The translations under genes and the position numbers were made by a program. Shown in pieces: positions 1 to 7,512 of a stretch of DNA of 37,369 nt. This stretch comes from Ruminiclostridium sp. (GTDB lineage: Bacteria; Bacillota; Clostridia; Oscillospirales; Ruminococcaceae). The notes beneath the pieces were generated by a model. The model made no database searches. It saw only the letters and a list, made by a program, of their open reading frames with translations, and had not been told where the DNA came from. Position 1 is the first letter of the stretch; each line of letters starts with the position of its first letter. Location of the stretch: assembly GCA_024682455.1 (NCBI GenBank), contig JAIKZF010000018.1:1-37369 (forward strand), in the 5' to 3' direction.

Positions 1-2
1 AC

Positions 3-1058
3 TACCTGCGCAAGCACGGCGAGAACGCGTACTACGGACAGACGTTCGGTCTGGTCACGGATATAGTGCAGGCGTCGGACAAGAACGAGGAGAACGACCC
101 GAATATCCGCGTTGAGCCGAGCAAGCATACCGTCGCGCTCAAAAATATGGATCAGATCGCCGCGGTAGAGCGCCCGGTAATAAACAAGATACCCAAGAAG
201 GAAGAGGACATCTTCAAGATACCCGAGAATGTTGTCGGGACGGACGAAAATATGGATATCCTCCCCTCCGAGCCCGACGGTATGGGCGAACCGCTTATCC
301 CCGACGATCCCGAGATATCGCTGACTATGATCTCGTCGGGCAAGTCCTCTATACCGGAGGAAAACGCCAAGCCCTTCGCAAGACCCAAAAAGGGACAGCA
401 GGACAGCTCCTTTGATGATTTCAAGCCTCTTGAGAGTTCAAAGACCGAGGATCGCAACAAGGACTACAAGGAGCCCAACAGAGCGGTGCCTTATTCGCCG
501 CCGAAGCCCGAGTTCAACGAAGCCGACCTCGCCATTGACCTGAAACCTATCAGGAGCAAGCGTACATACGAAGCCGAGAATTATACCGAACCGGATACCC
601 CGTCTATCTATTCTCCGCCCAAACCCGTGTTCAAGCCCGAGGCTGGCGGTCTGGAGCTTACTCCCGTCAAGCACGAGAAATATGAATCGCAGTTCGGCTT
701 CACGATAGCCGACGACCCGATATCATACTCGAAGCCGCTTCCGGGTTCCGAGAGCAAGCCCGAGCCAAAGGCGGAAGCCAAGCCTGAGCCCGATAAGGGC
801 GGTCACAAGTTCCTGTTCAAGGGTAACAAGGATCGCAAGGAACAGCCTCTGGAGCCCGAGCCCACGCCGGCACCCGCTCCCGAGCCGGCTCCTGCTCCGG
901 CACCTGCACCTGCGCCTGCACCCGCTCCCGCGCCTGCTCCGGCACCTGCGCCCATTCCTGCTCCGGCACCTGCGCCCGCACCGGCTCCGGAACCTGCGCC
1001 TACCCCTGCCGGCAAGCCTGATGACGACATTGGCGAGCCGCTTGACTTTACATTCTGA
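3..1058 (+). CDS. Hypothetical Pro/Ala-rich protein, C-terminal part (5' end outside window)
   Basis: The reading frame is open from the left window edge and ends with TGA at 1056-1058, so this is the last ~350 residues of a longer protein. A GTG lies at 66, but the frame upstream is equally coding-like, so I do not take it as the start. The chain is hydrophilic, rich in Pro, Glu, Lys and Asp, with no membrane segment. Two related segments occur at about 480-560 and 600-670, each beginning with YSPPKP and separated by charged sequence. The last ~80 residues are an almost pure Pro-Ala repeat (about 865-1010) followed by a short acidic end. Pro-Ala tracts of this kind are usually extended linkers or wall-spanning spacers. 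I do not recognise the family and propose no function. Confidence 0.75.
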   Translation, partial: YLRKHGENAYYGQTFGLVTDIVQASDKNEENDPNIRVEPSKHTVALKNMDQIAAVERPVINKIPKKEEDIFKIPENVVGTDENMDILPSEPDGMGEPLIPDDPEISLTMISSGKSSIPEENAKPFARPKKGQQDSSFDDFKPLESSKTEDRNKDYKEPNRAVPYSPPKPEFNEADLAIDLKPIRSKRTYEAENYTEPDTPSIYSPPKPVFKPEAGGLELTPVKHEKYESQFGFTIADDPISYSKPLPGSESKPEPKAEAKPEPDKGGHKFLFKGNKDRKEQPLEPEPTPAPAPEPAPAPAPAPAPAPAPAPAPAPAPIPAPAPAPAPAPEPAPTPAGKPDDDIGEPLDFTF

Positions 1059-1061
1059 ATC

Positions 1062-1100
1062 AAAACCGCTCCTTTCGAGAGTCCGAAAGGAGCGGTTTTT
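1062..1100. terminator. Bidirectional intrinsic terminator between convergent genes
   Basis: A perfect 16-bp stem (1062-1077 with 1084-1099) with a 6-nt loop ends in a run of T on the plus strand and, by symmetry, in a T run on the minus strand. It lies 3 nt after the stop of the Pro/Ala-rich gene and downstream of rex on the other strand, so it can serve both. Confidence 0.9.
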
Positions 1101-1165
1101 ATATGGCTGTTAATTTTTAATTTTCAGTAATGAACAAGTCTGTACCTCACCATTGCTTGTTAAAG

Positions 1166-1272
1166 CGTACTACCTCCCCCCGCTGCAAGGCGAAGCGATT
1201 TGTTTTAGGGTCCACCCCTTTTTTAAAAGGGGTGGCCGCCGGAGGCACTCTTAAAAAATCTCTTTTTCTCTC
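1166..1272 (-). repeat. Interspersed intergenic hairpin element, copy 1
   Basis: Read on the minus strand this is the same element as at 12453-12534: a GCCTCCGGCGGCC box, a hairpin of CCACCCC-type arms separated by an A/T-rich centre, GGACCCTAAAACAAA, then CGCTTCGCCTTGCAG and a G-run, ending near GTAGTACG. The hairpin core is at 1203-1245. It sits between the rex stop and the bidirectional terminator. The arms differ from copies 2 and 3 (CCACCCC against CCAGCCC) by a change that is compensated on the other arm, so pairing is kept. Confidence 0.8.
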
Positions 1273-1282
1273 TGCCGGAGTA

Positions 1283-1924
1283 TCACTCGCTTTGTGAATC
1301 GAGCTCGAAGCAGAGAGCCATGAGGCTATCGCCGAGGTGGACGTTTTCGACGGTGATACCGTCGGTATCCTCCTTGGTGAGGTCATGGTACGAAAAATTC
1401 CAGAACGCTCTGATACCGAGAGCCGCAAGCCTTGCGCAGACCTCGGGAGCCGCCTCCTTCGGTATGCACAATATGGCTATGACGGGGTTTTCTCTGCGGC
1501 AGAAGTCCTCGATCCCGTTCATATCGCGCACCGTGAGCTCGCCGAGCTGTGCGCCGATGACATCGGGAGCGATATCGAACACTCCGAGCAAGCGGCAGCC
1601 GTAGCTCTCATAATCAAGATGCCTCGCAAGCGCCTTGCCGAGATTGCCCGCGCCGATGAGCACAGCCCCCCGGCGCTTCTCCGTGCCGAGTATGGCGGCT
1701 ATCTCGTCACGGAGCTCCGCGACATTGTAGCCGTAGCCCTGCTGACCGAAGCCTCCGAAGCAGTTCAGATCCTGCCTTATCTGCGAGGCGGTGACATTCA
1801 TTCTCTCCGCGAGTTCACGCGAGGATATCTTGGTTATGCCCTCGTTCAGCAGATCGCACAGCGACCTGTAATATCTCGGAAGTCTGCGTATGACGGAATT
1901 TGAGATCTTTTCATTCTTTGACAT
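1283..1924 (-). CDS. rex: Redox-sensing transcriptional repressor Rex
   Basis: A 213-residue repressor. Family knowledge: Rex is a homodimer whose N-terminal winged helix binds operator DNA and whose C-terminal Rossmann domain senses NADH/NAD+, releasing DNA when NADH is high. Visible here: an N-terminal helix-turn-helix region with the signature RLPRYYRSL, then SSRELAERMNVTASQIRQDL and FGGFGQQGYGY, followed by the nucleotide-binding VLIGAGNLGKAL and the FWNFS segment near the end. Length is normal for the family. I chose ATG at 1924 rather than the in-frame start at 1957 because an AAGGGG site lies 7 nt upstream of it. The gene is 37 nt downstream of icd and appears to be the last gene of the aconitase-icd operon, an unusual context for rex. 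No clear Rex operator was found in the operon promoter. Confidence 0.95.
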   Translation of the reverse strand: MSKNEKISNSVIRRLPRYYRSLCDLLNEGITKISSRELAERMNVTASQIRQDLNCFGGFGQQGYGYNVAELRDEIAAILGTEKRRGAVLIGAGNLGKALARHLDYESYGCRLLGVFDIAPDVIGAQLGELTVRDMNGIEDFCRRENPVIAILCIPKEAAPEVCARLAALGIRAFWNFSYHDLTKEDTDGITVENVHLGDSLMALCFELDSQSE

Positions 1925-1961
1925 GATGTTCCCCTTCTGCGCAGCGCGCATGAGCATGCCG

Positions 1962-3173
1962 TCAGATCGTCTGTCTGAGCCTTTCGTTTATCTCGTCGAG
2001 GAATGTCTCGGTGTTGACCTTTCTCTTTTCGGGAAGCGTGGACAGCACGTAAAGATCGCCTGTCATCACGCCCTCCTCGATAGTGCGGACTGTGGCCTTC
2101 TCCAGCTTCTCCGCGAAAGCCGTGAGCTCCGGTATGCCGTCGAGCTCGCCCCTCTTGCGGAGAGCGCCCGTCCACGCGAATATAGTAGCCACCGAGTTGG
2201 TCGAGGTCTCCTCGCCCTTGAGGTGCTTGTAGTAATGGCGCGTTACCGTGCCGTGAGCAGCTTCGTACTCATACACGCCCGACGGGGAAACGAGCACCGA
2301 CGTCATCATGCCGAGGCTTCCGAACGCGGTAGCCACCATATCCGACATAACGTCGCCGTCGTAGTTCTTGCAAGCCCAGATGTAGCCGCCCTGCGAGCGC
2401 ACGACTCTCGCCACGGCGTCGTCGATGAGCGTGTAGAAATACTCGATGCCCGCAGCCTCGAACTTCGACTTGTACTCGGTCTCGTATATCTCCGCGAAGA
2501 TGTCCTTGAACGTGTGGTCGTACTGCTTCGAGATCGTGTCCTTTGTCGCGAACCAGATGTCCTGCTTCGTATCGAGAGCGAAGTTGAAGCACGAACGCGC
2601 AAACGAAGCTATCGAGGCGTTGATATTGTGGAGACCCTGGATTATGCCGTCGCTGCCCTTGAACTCATGAATGAGCTGGCGGGTCTCGTTGCCGTACTTG
2701 TCGGTCACGATGAGCTCAGCCTTCGAGCCGTCCCTGACCTTCATCTCGCTGTTCTTGTACACGTCGCCGTAAGCGTGACGCGCGATAGTGATAGGCTTCG
2801 TCCAAGTGGGTATGAGCGCGTTTATGCCCTTGACGATGATTGGAGCGCGGAAAACGGTGCCGTCAAGTATCGCTCTGATAGTGCCGTTCGGGGACTTCCA
2901 CATCTCCTTGAGGTTGTACTCGGTCATTCTCTGCGCATTCGGGGTAATGGTCGCGCACTTTACCGCAACGCCGTACTTCCTGGTGGCGTTGGCGCTGTCG
3001 ATCGTGATCTGATCGTTCGTCTCGTTGCGCTTCACGAGCCCGAGGTCGTAGTATTCGGTCTTAAGGTCGATATACGGGAGCAGGAGCTTATCCTTTATCA
3101 TCTTCCATATAACGCGGGTCATCTCGTCGCCGTCCATTTCGACGAGCGGGGTCTTCATCTGAATTTTAGCCAT
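1962..3173 (-). CDS. icd: NADP-dependent isocitrate dehydrogenase, eukaryote-like type
   Basis: Converts isocitrate plus NADP+ to 2-oxoglutarate, CO2 and NADPH in the cytoplasm, the last step of the oxidative branch that supplies glutamate. The 403-residue chain matches the homodimeric type found in eukaryotic cytosol and mitochondria: MDGDEMTR near the N-terminus, MWKSPNGT with the substrate-binding serine, RHAYGDVY with the conserved arginine equivalent to Arg132 of human IDH1, [10 protein letters not shown] with metal-binding aspartates, and [11 protein letters not shown] near the NADP site. An AAAGGA ribosome site precedes ATG 3173. It starts 19 nt after the small zinc-ribbon gene and is followed closely by rex, so it is inside the aconitase operon. 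All expected active-site motifs are present. Confidence 0.97.
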   Translation of the reverse strand: MAKIQMKTPLVEMDGDEMTRVIWKMIKDKLLLPYIDLKTEYYDLGLVKRNETNDQITIDSANATRKYGVAVKCATITPNAQRMTEYNLKEMWKSPNGTIRAILDGTVFRAPIIVKGINALIPTWTKPITIARHAYGDVYKNSEMKVRDGSKAELIVTDKYGNETRQLIHEFKGSDGIIQGLHNINASIASFARSCFNFALDTKQDIWFATKDTISKQYDHTFKDIFAEIYETEYKSKFEAAGIEYFYTLIDDAVARVVRSQGGYIWACKNYDGDVMSDMVATAFGSLGMMTSVLVSPSGVYEYEAAHGTVTRHYYKHLKGEETSTNSVATIFAWTGALRKRGELDGIPELTAFAEKLEKATVRTIEEGVMTGDLYVLSTLPEKRKVNTETFLDEINERLRQTI

Positions 3174-3192
3174 TTGCTTTATCCTTTCAGTA

Positions 3193-3420
3193 TTATTGTT
3201 TTATATCCGTTTCAAATATCATCTTTTTGCAGTCGGGACAGTAGTCCGCGTCTATAGTGAACGCAGTGAGGGTATATTTCGCGGCGGTGAGCTTGTCTAT
3301 GCCGATAAAACGGTCAAAGGCTCCCGTCTTTTTTTCTCCTGCCTTGAAGGTCACGGCGCTTCTTCCGTCGCCGGAGAGTATACCGGCAACCATTTCCTTA
3401 CCGCAGAACGGGCATTTCAC
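3193..3420 (-). CDS. Small zinc-ribbon-like protein (DUF6487-like)
   Basis: A 75-residue protein with two CxxC pairs, CPFC at the N-terminus (residues 3-6) and CPDC near residue 60, which would bind one structural zinc ion. The overall pattern ([10 protein letters not shown] at the start, a middle of about 45 residues, then CPDCKK and I/F-rich end) resembles the short PF20097/DUF6487 proteins common in Clostridia. Function unknown. It starts 3 nt after the stop of the preceding small gene and ends 19 nt before icd, so it is co-transcribed with aconitase and isocitrate dehydrogenase. Confidence 0.85.
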   Translation of the reverse strand: MKCPFCGKEMVAGILSGDGRSAVTFKAGEKKTGAFDRFIGIDKLTAAKYTLTAFTIDADYCPDCKKMIFETDIKQ

Positions 3421-3423
3421 AGG

Positions 3424-3618
3424 TCACTTCTCCTCCTTCACGGTACGGCTCATGGTGACAAGAAAGCGGTGATCGTCGTTCTCCTTGGGCAGCGTGATGA
3501 TATTCGCCAGCTCCCAGCCGTCCTTCGCCATCTTGTTGAGCTCCTCGTCGATCTTGTAGATGTTGGCGTCGCCTATAAATCTGGCGAGCGCGACAATTTT
3601 GGAAGTATATTCTTTCAT
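3424..3618 (-). CDS. Small DUF4177-like protein
   Basis: A 64-residue soluble protein. The arrangement of a short strand, then LNKMAKDGWELANIITLP, matches the DUF4177 family signature (E-L-N-x-x-x-x-x-GWELV). Family function is unknown. An AGGAG site lies 10 nt before ATG 3618. The gene begins 20 nt after the aconitase stop and ends 3 nt before the zinc-ribbon gene. Its position between two TCA-cycle enzymes suggests co-expression, not a known catalytic role. Confidence 0.85.
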   Translation of the reverse strand: MKEYTSKIVALARFIGDANIYKIDEELNKMAKDGWELANIITLPKENDDHRFLVTMSRTVKEEK

Positions 3619-3638
3619 AACAGCGACGCTCCTGTTTT

Positions 3639-5570
3639 TCAGCCGTTCTTCTTTGTATAGTTGAGCAGACCGCCCTCAAGTATCATTCCCCTGCCGCGTT
3701 CGGAGAGCTCAAGGGTCGTTTCTATCTCAAAGCCCTTTGTGATGTCCTTCACGATTATCTTCGAGCCGTTCTCTATCTCGGTCTTTACGTCCGGCAGAGC
3801 AAGCTCGTCGCCCTGATCTATGCGGTCGTAATCAGCCTCGTTCACGAAGGTGAGCGGGAGTATGCCGTTATTGATGAGGTTCTGCTTGTGTATTCTCGCG
3901 AAGGATTTGCAGATTATCGCCTTCACGCCGAGGTAGAGCGGAGCGAGAGCAGCGTGCTCACGCGAGGAGCCCTGACCGTAGTTCGAGCCGCCGACGATGA
4001 TCGACTTTCCGGCTTCCTTTGCGCGCTTCGGGAATGTCTCGTCACAGACCGTGAAGCAGAATTCCGAGATAGCCGGGATATTGGAGCGCAGCGGAAGTAT
4101 CTTCGCGCCCGCGGGCATGATGTGGTCGGTGGTGATGTTGTCGCCGACTTTCAGGGTAACGCCCGCCTCAATGCTCTCCGGCAGAGGCTGATTGATCGGG
4201 AAGGGCTTGATGTTCGGACCGCGCAGTATCTCGACAGAGGGAGCCTCCTCGGGAGAAGCGGGCGGGGTCACCATGTTGTCGTTGATGATGAAGCGCTCGG
4301 GCATCACGTAGGGAGGCATAGCTCCTATCGTGCGCGGGTCGGTGAGAACGCCTGTTATCGCGGATATCGCTGCGGTCTCGGGGGAAACGAGATAGATCTG
4401 ACCGTCCTTTGTTCCGCTTCTGCCCTCAAAGTTGCGGTTGAACGTGCGCAGCGAGATGCCGTGGCTGTTCGGGGACTGACCCATGCCTATGCAGGGTCCG
4501 CAGGCACATTCGAGTATGCGGGCGCCCGCGTCGATAAGGTCGGACAGCGCGCCGCACTGTGCCATCATGTTATATACCTGCTTCGAGCCGGGAGCTATCG
4601 CGAGGCTCACGTCGGGGTGAACGGTCTTGCCCTTTAAGATGTGCGCGACTTTCAGAAGATCCTGCATCGAGGAATTGGTGCAGGAGCCTATGCACACCTG
4701 ATCTATCTTTATGTTTCCGATCTCGTCGATCGTCTTCACGTTGTCGGGGCTGTGGGGGCAGGCTGCAAGCGGCACAAGGGTCGAAAGGTCGATCTCGACG
4801 GTCTTGTCGTATACCGCGTCGGGGTCTGCCGCCAGCGGGATATAGTCCTGCTCTCTGCCCTGCGCCTTCAGGAACGCCCGGGTCGTCTCGTCGGAGGGGA
4901 ATATCGAGGTGGTCGCTCCCAGCTCCGCGCCCATGTTGGTTATGGTGGCTCTTTCCGGCACGGAGAGCGAGAGAACGCCGTCTCCGGTATACTCCATTAC
5001 CTTGCCTACGCCGCCCTTGACGGACAGGATCTGTAATACTTTCAGTATAACGTCCTTTGCAGATACCCAATCGTTTAATTTTCCGGTAAGCTTTATGTTC
5101 ACTACCTCGGGCATTGTTATGTAGTACGCGCCGCCGCCCATTGCCACGGCTACGTCGAGGCCGCCGGCTCCGCAGGCGAACATTCCTATGCCGCCGCCCG
5201 TGGGGGTATGGCTGTCCGAGCCGATGAGGGTCCTGCCGGGCTTTCCGAAGCGCTCAAGGTGCACCTGGTGGCAGATACCGTTGCCGGGGCGCGAGAACCA
5301 GATACCGTGCTTCTTTGCGACGCTGCCTATGAAGCGGTGATCGTCGGCGTTCTCGAAGCCCGACTGGAGCGTGTTGTGGTCGATGTAAGCCACGGAGCGC
5401 TCGGTCTTTACGCGGTCAACGCCCATAGCCTCGAACTGAAGGTACGCCATTGTTCCGGTGGCGTCCTGAGTAAGGGTCTGGTCTATGCGCAGCCCGATCT
5501 CGGTGCCCTTTATCATTTCACCGTCAACGATGTGTTCCTTTATGATCTTTTCGGTAAGTGTAAGTCCCAA
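3639..5570 (-). CDS. acn: Aconitate hydratase
   Basis: Isomerises citrate to isocitrate through cis-aconitate with a 4Fe-4S cluster. The 643-residue protein has the aconitase order: substrate motif DSHTPTGGGIG (about residues 118-128), GSCTNSS with the first cluster cysteine, CACGPCIG with the other two, and the C-terminal swivel domain with GSNYGQGSSREHAAL. It is of the shorter single-chain type (about 640 residues) common in anaerobic bacteria, not the ~900-residue AcnA. The start is TTG at 5570, supported by a full AAGGAGG 8 nt upstream and by a consensus promoter about 40 nt before it. It is the first gene of an operon continuing through two small genes, icd and rex. Confidence 0.97.
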   Translation of the reverse strand: MGLTLTEKIIKEHIVDGEMIKGTEIGLRIDQTLTQDATGTMAYLQFEAMGVDRVKTERSVAYIDHNTLQSGFENADDHRFIGSVAKKHGIWFSRPGNGICHQVHLERFGKPGRTLIGSDSHTPTGGGIGMFACGAGGLDVAVAMGGGAYYITMPEVVNIKLTGKLNDWVSAKDVILKVLQILSVKGGVGKVMEYTGDGVLSLSVPERATITNMGAELGATTSIFPSDETTRAFLKAQGREQDYIPLAADPDAVYDKTVEIDLSTLVPLAACPHSPDNVKTIDEIGNIKIDQVCIGSCTNSSMQDLLKVAHILKGKTVHPDVSLAIAPGSKQVYNMMAQCGALSDLIDAGARILECACGPCIGMGQSPNSHGISLRTFNRNFEGRSGTKDGQIYLVSPETAAISAITGVLTDPRTIGAMPPYVMPERFIINDNMVTPPASPEEAPSVEILRGPNIKPFPINQPLPESIEAGVTLKVGDNITTDHIMPAGAKILPLRSNIPAISEFCFTVCDETFPKRAKEAGKSIIVGGSNYGQGSSREHAALAPLYLGVKAIICKSFARIHKQNLINNGILPLTFVNEADYDRIDQGDELALPDVKTEIENGSKIIVKDITKGFEIETTLELSERGRGMILEGGLLNYTKKNG

Positions 5571-5615
5571 TTTGATTTCCTCCTTAAAAGCGTGAAATAC
5601 TGTTTTATACTATAT

Positions 5616-5644
5616 ATTGTACTATATATAATGAATTTTGTCAA
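5616..5644 (-). promoter_or_regulatory. Promoter of the acn-icd-rex operon
   Basis: On the minus strand TTGACA (5639-5644) is separated by exactly 17 nt from TACAAT (5616-5621). The predicted start is near 5609, leaving an approximately 40-nt leader to the aconitase ribosome site. A second TTGACA lies 15 nt further upstream on the same strand, making a direct repeat across the -35 region. Confidence 0.85.
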
Positions 5645-5735
5645 TATTTTGGTGTCAAAAATTTATCGGGGTTTTTGGCGTCAGAATGCACAATTTCATA
5701 GAGATAAAATTTATGAACAAATTCCGCGAAACCTA

Positions 5736-5764
5736 TTGACTAAACGGTTTATGGGTGCTATAAT
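5736..5764 (+). promoter_or_regulatory. Promoter of the GHL10 lipoprotein gene
   Basis: TTGACT (5736-5741), 17-nt spacer, TATAAT (5759-5764). It is divergent from the aconitase promoter about 90 bp away. The predicted start near 5771 leaves a leader of about 26 nt before the TTG start codon. Confidence 0.88.
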
Positions 5765-5796
5765 CATTATACGAGACCATATCCGGGGGTGGGAGC

Positions 5797-7452
5797 TTGA
5801 GTAACAGAAAAATTGTCAGTCTTATACTTTCGGTAGTATTTATCATAGTTTATACCTCATCGTGCAGGAGCGTGGAAACGGAAATTTCATTGCCCTCCGA
5901 CAATACCTCGCCCGCCGCGACAAGCACGATAGCAAACGGGAACTTCGGCGGCATACTCTACGACGACAGCCGCACCGCTGCCGCTACGGCGGCGCCTATG
6001 CCGGGAATGACCTATACCCGCACCTCGGTGTCCGATACCGACGCAGAGCCCGATCTCTCCGACAGCGATGAAACTGCGGAGCCCGACTCCGACCCGGAGG
6101 AACAGACCTCCGATACAACAACCTCCGCCGCGTCAGCGACGGCGAGCACGACAAAGCAGACGAGCGCCGCTCCCGACATGGTCATAACCGAAACGACCAC
6201 GGCTGCCGCGGTCACAACCACGACTTCCGCGGCCCCGGTGACGACCTCGGAAGCAGCCACGACAACAACAACGACTGCCGCGGCCACGACAACGGCTGCC
6301 GAAACGACCGCTCCGGCACCCGCAAGCACCGTCAGCTACGCGAAAAACACATACTCCGCGCTGAACCACAGCTACGTCAAGGCGGTCTGGATATCGTACA
6401 TCGAGCTTTCGGTGATGTACAAAAAGAACGAGGAGGAATTCACAAAGGCGTTCGCGCAGATGCTCGACAACTGCGTCTCGCTCGGGCTGAATACCGTTTT
6501 CGTCCATGTACGCGCGTTCGGAGACGCTTACTACTACTCGGAGCTGTACCCGTTCACAAAGCAGCTCACAGGCACGCTCGACAAGCGCACAGACTTCGAC
6601 CCGCTGAAAATAATGATCTCCGAGGCGCACAGCCGCGGACTCTCATTCCACGCGTGGATAAACCCGCTCAGGCTGGGCGTTGCGGCGGATATGCCGTCCG
6701 TGCCGCAGGGATATGCCGTCGGGAAATGGTATAACGGAGCCGAAAACGGCAAATACATCGTGAACGTCAACGGGACATATTACCTGAACCCCGCCTATCC
6801 CGAGGTACGCAGGCTTATCGGCGACGGCGTGCGCGAGATAGTGTCGCGTTACAACGTCGACGGCATACATATAGACGACTACTTCTACCCCACGACCGAC
6901 ATCTCCTTTGACAGCGCCGCATACGGCGAGAGCGGATACAGCAGCGTCGAATCATTCAGGGTGGACTGCTGCACCGCCATGGTGAAGGAGATCCACACGG
7001 CGGCGCACGAGTGCGGCTCGGCGCTGTTCGGTGCGGCTCCGCAGGGCAACAACTACAACAACCTCTACACTCTCTACGCCGACACGAAGGCATGGGCAAA
7101 AAACGGCTGCGTCGACTACTTCGTGCCGCAGATATACTACGGCTTTGAAAACGGGGCAGTTCCCTTCGCCGGGAACGTCGACGAGTGGCTGGAGATCGTG
7201 CGCGGCACGGGGATAAGGCTCATCACCGGGCTCGCGGCATACAAATGCGGAGCCGAGGACAAGTGGGCAGGCACGGGAAAGTCGGAATGGCAGAACACCG
7301 ACACCATGCTCAGGCGCCAGAAGGAATACGCAGACAAGGCGGGCTGCTCCGGCATAGCCCTGTACAGCTACAACTACCTGTTCTCGCCGTCGTACACAAA
7401 CGCCGCCATTGGGAACGAGATAAGCAATCTTAAGCCCCTGCTCACCGAATAA
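5797..7452 (+). CDS. Exported GHL10 (glycoside-hydrolase-like) protein, probable lipoprotein
   Basis: A 551-residue secreted protein. Residues 1-23 form a signal peptide with a long hydrophobic core ending in TSSC, a plausible though not ideal lipobox, so it may be anchored by lipid at Cys23. Residues ~30-190 are a Thr/Ala/Ser-rich low-complexity linker with many TTT runs. The GHL10 domain (PF02638, formerly DUF187) fills ~195-545: AVWISYIE at about 196, VFVHVRAFGD, FHAWINPLR, and IHIDDYFYP at about 357-365 with the acidic pair expected at the active site. Family members are thought to act on polysaccharides or peptidoglycan; the substrate here is unknown. The TTG start at 5797 follows a G-rich ribosome site and fits the promoter. 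The next gene carries a related domain, suggesting a joint role at the wall. Confidence 0.88.
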   Translation: MSNRKIVSLILSVVFIIVYTSSCRSVETEISLPSDNTSPAATSTIANGNFGGILYDDSRTAAATAAPMPGMTYTRTSVSDTDAEPDLSDSDETAEPDSDPEEQTSDTTTSAASATASTTKQTSAAPDMVITETTTAAAVTTTTSAAPVTTSEAATTTTTTAAATTTAAETTAPAPASTVSYAKNTYSALNHSYVKAVWISYIELSVMYKKNEEEFTKAFAQMLDNCVSLGLNTVFVHVRAFGDAYYYSELYPFTKQLTGTLDKRTDFDPLKIMISEAHSRGLSFHAWINPLRLGVAADMPSVPQGYAVGKWYNGAENGKYIVNVNGTYYLNPAYPEVRRLIGDGVREIVSRYNVDGIHIDDYFYPTTDISFDSAAYGESGYSSVESFRVDCCTAMVKEIHTAAHECGSALFGAAPQGNNYNNLYTLYADTKAWAKNGCVDYFVPQIYYGFENGAVPFAGNVDEWLEIVRGTGIRLITGLAAYKCGAEDKWAGTGKSEWQNTDTMLRRQKEYADKAGCSGIALYSYNYLFSPSYTNAAIGNEISNLKPLLTE

Positions 7453-7512
7453 ACGGCAAATCTTGTCGACATAAGGTATATTATGCGATATTATATACAA
7501 TGAGGAGATACA

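Noticed and set aside
803-1063. Minus-strand Gly-Ala repeat ORF
   Set aside because: It is the reverse complement of the Pro-Ala tract of the plus-strand gene, so the repeat is automatic.
1890-3257. Plus-strand open frame of 455 codons opposite icd
   Set aside because: It is antisense to a clear isocitrate dehydrogenase with all active-site motifs; composition is that of a shadow frame.
5630-5720. Rex operator near the acn promoter
   Set aside because: Only a half-site-like TTGTCAA was found; the second half does not match the palindromic Rex consensus.
6012-6329. Minus-strand Val/Ala-rich ORF opposite the Thr-rich linker of the GHL10 protein
   Set aside because: It is the antisense of ACN-rich codons in the linker; low complexity only.
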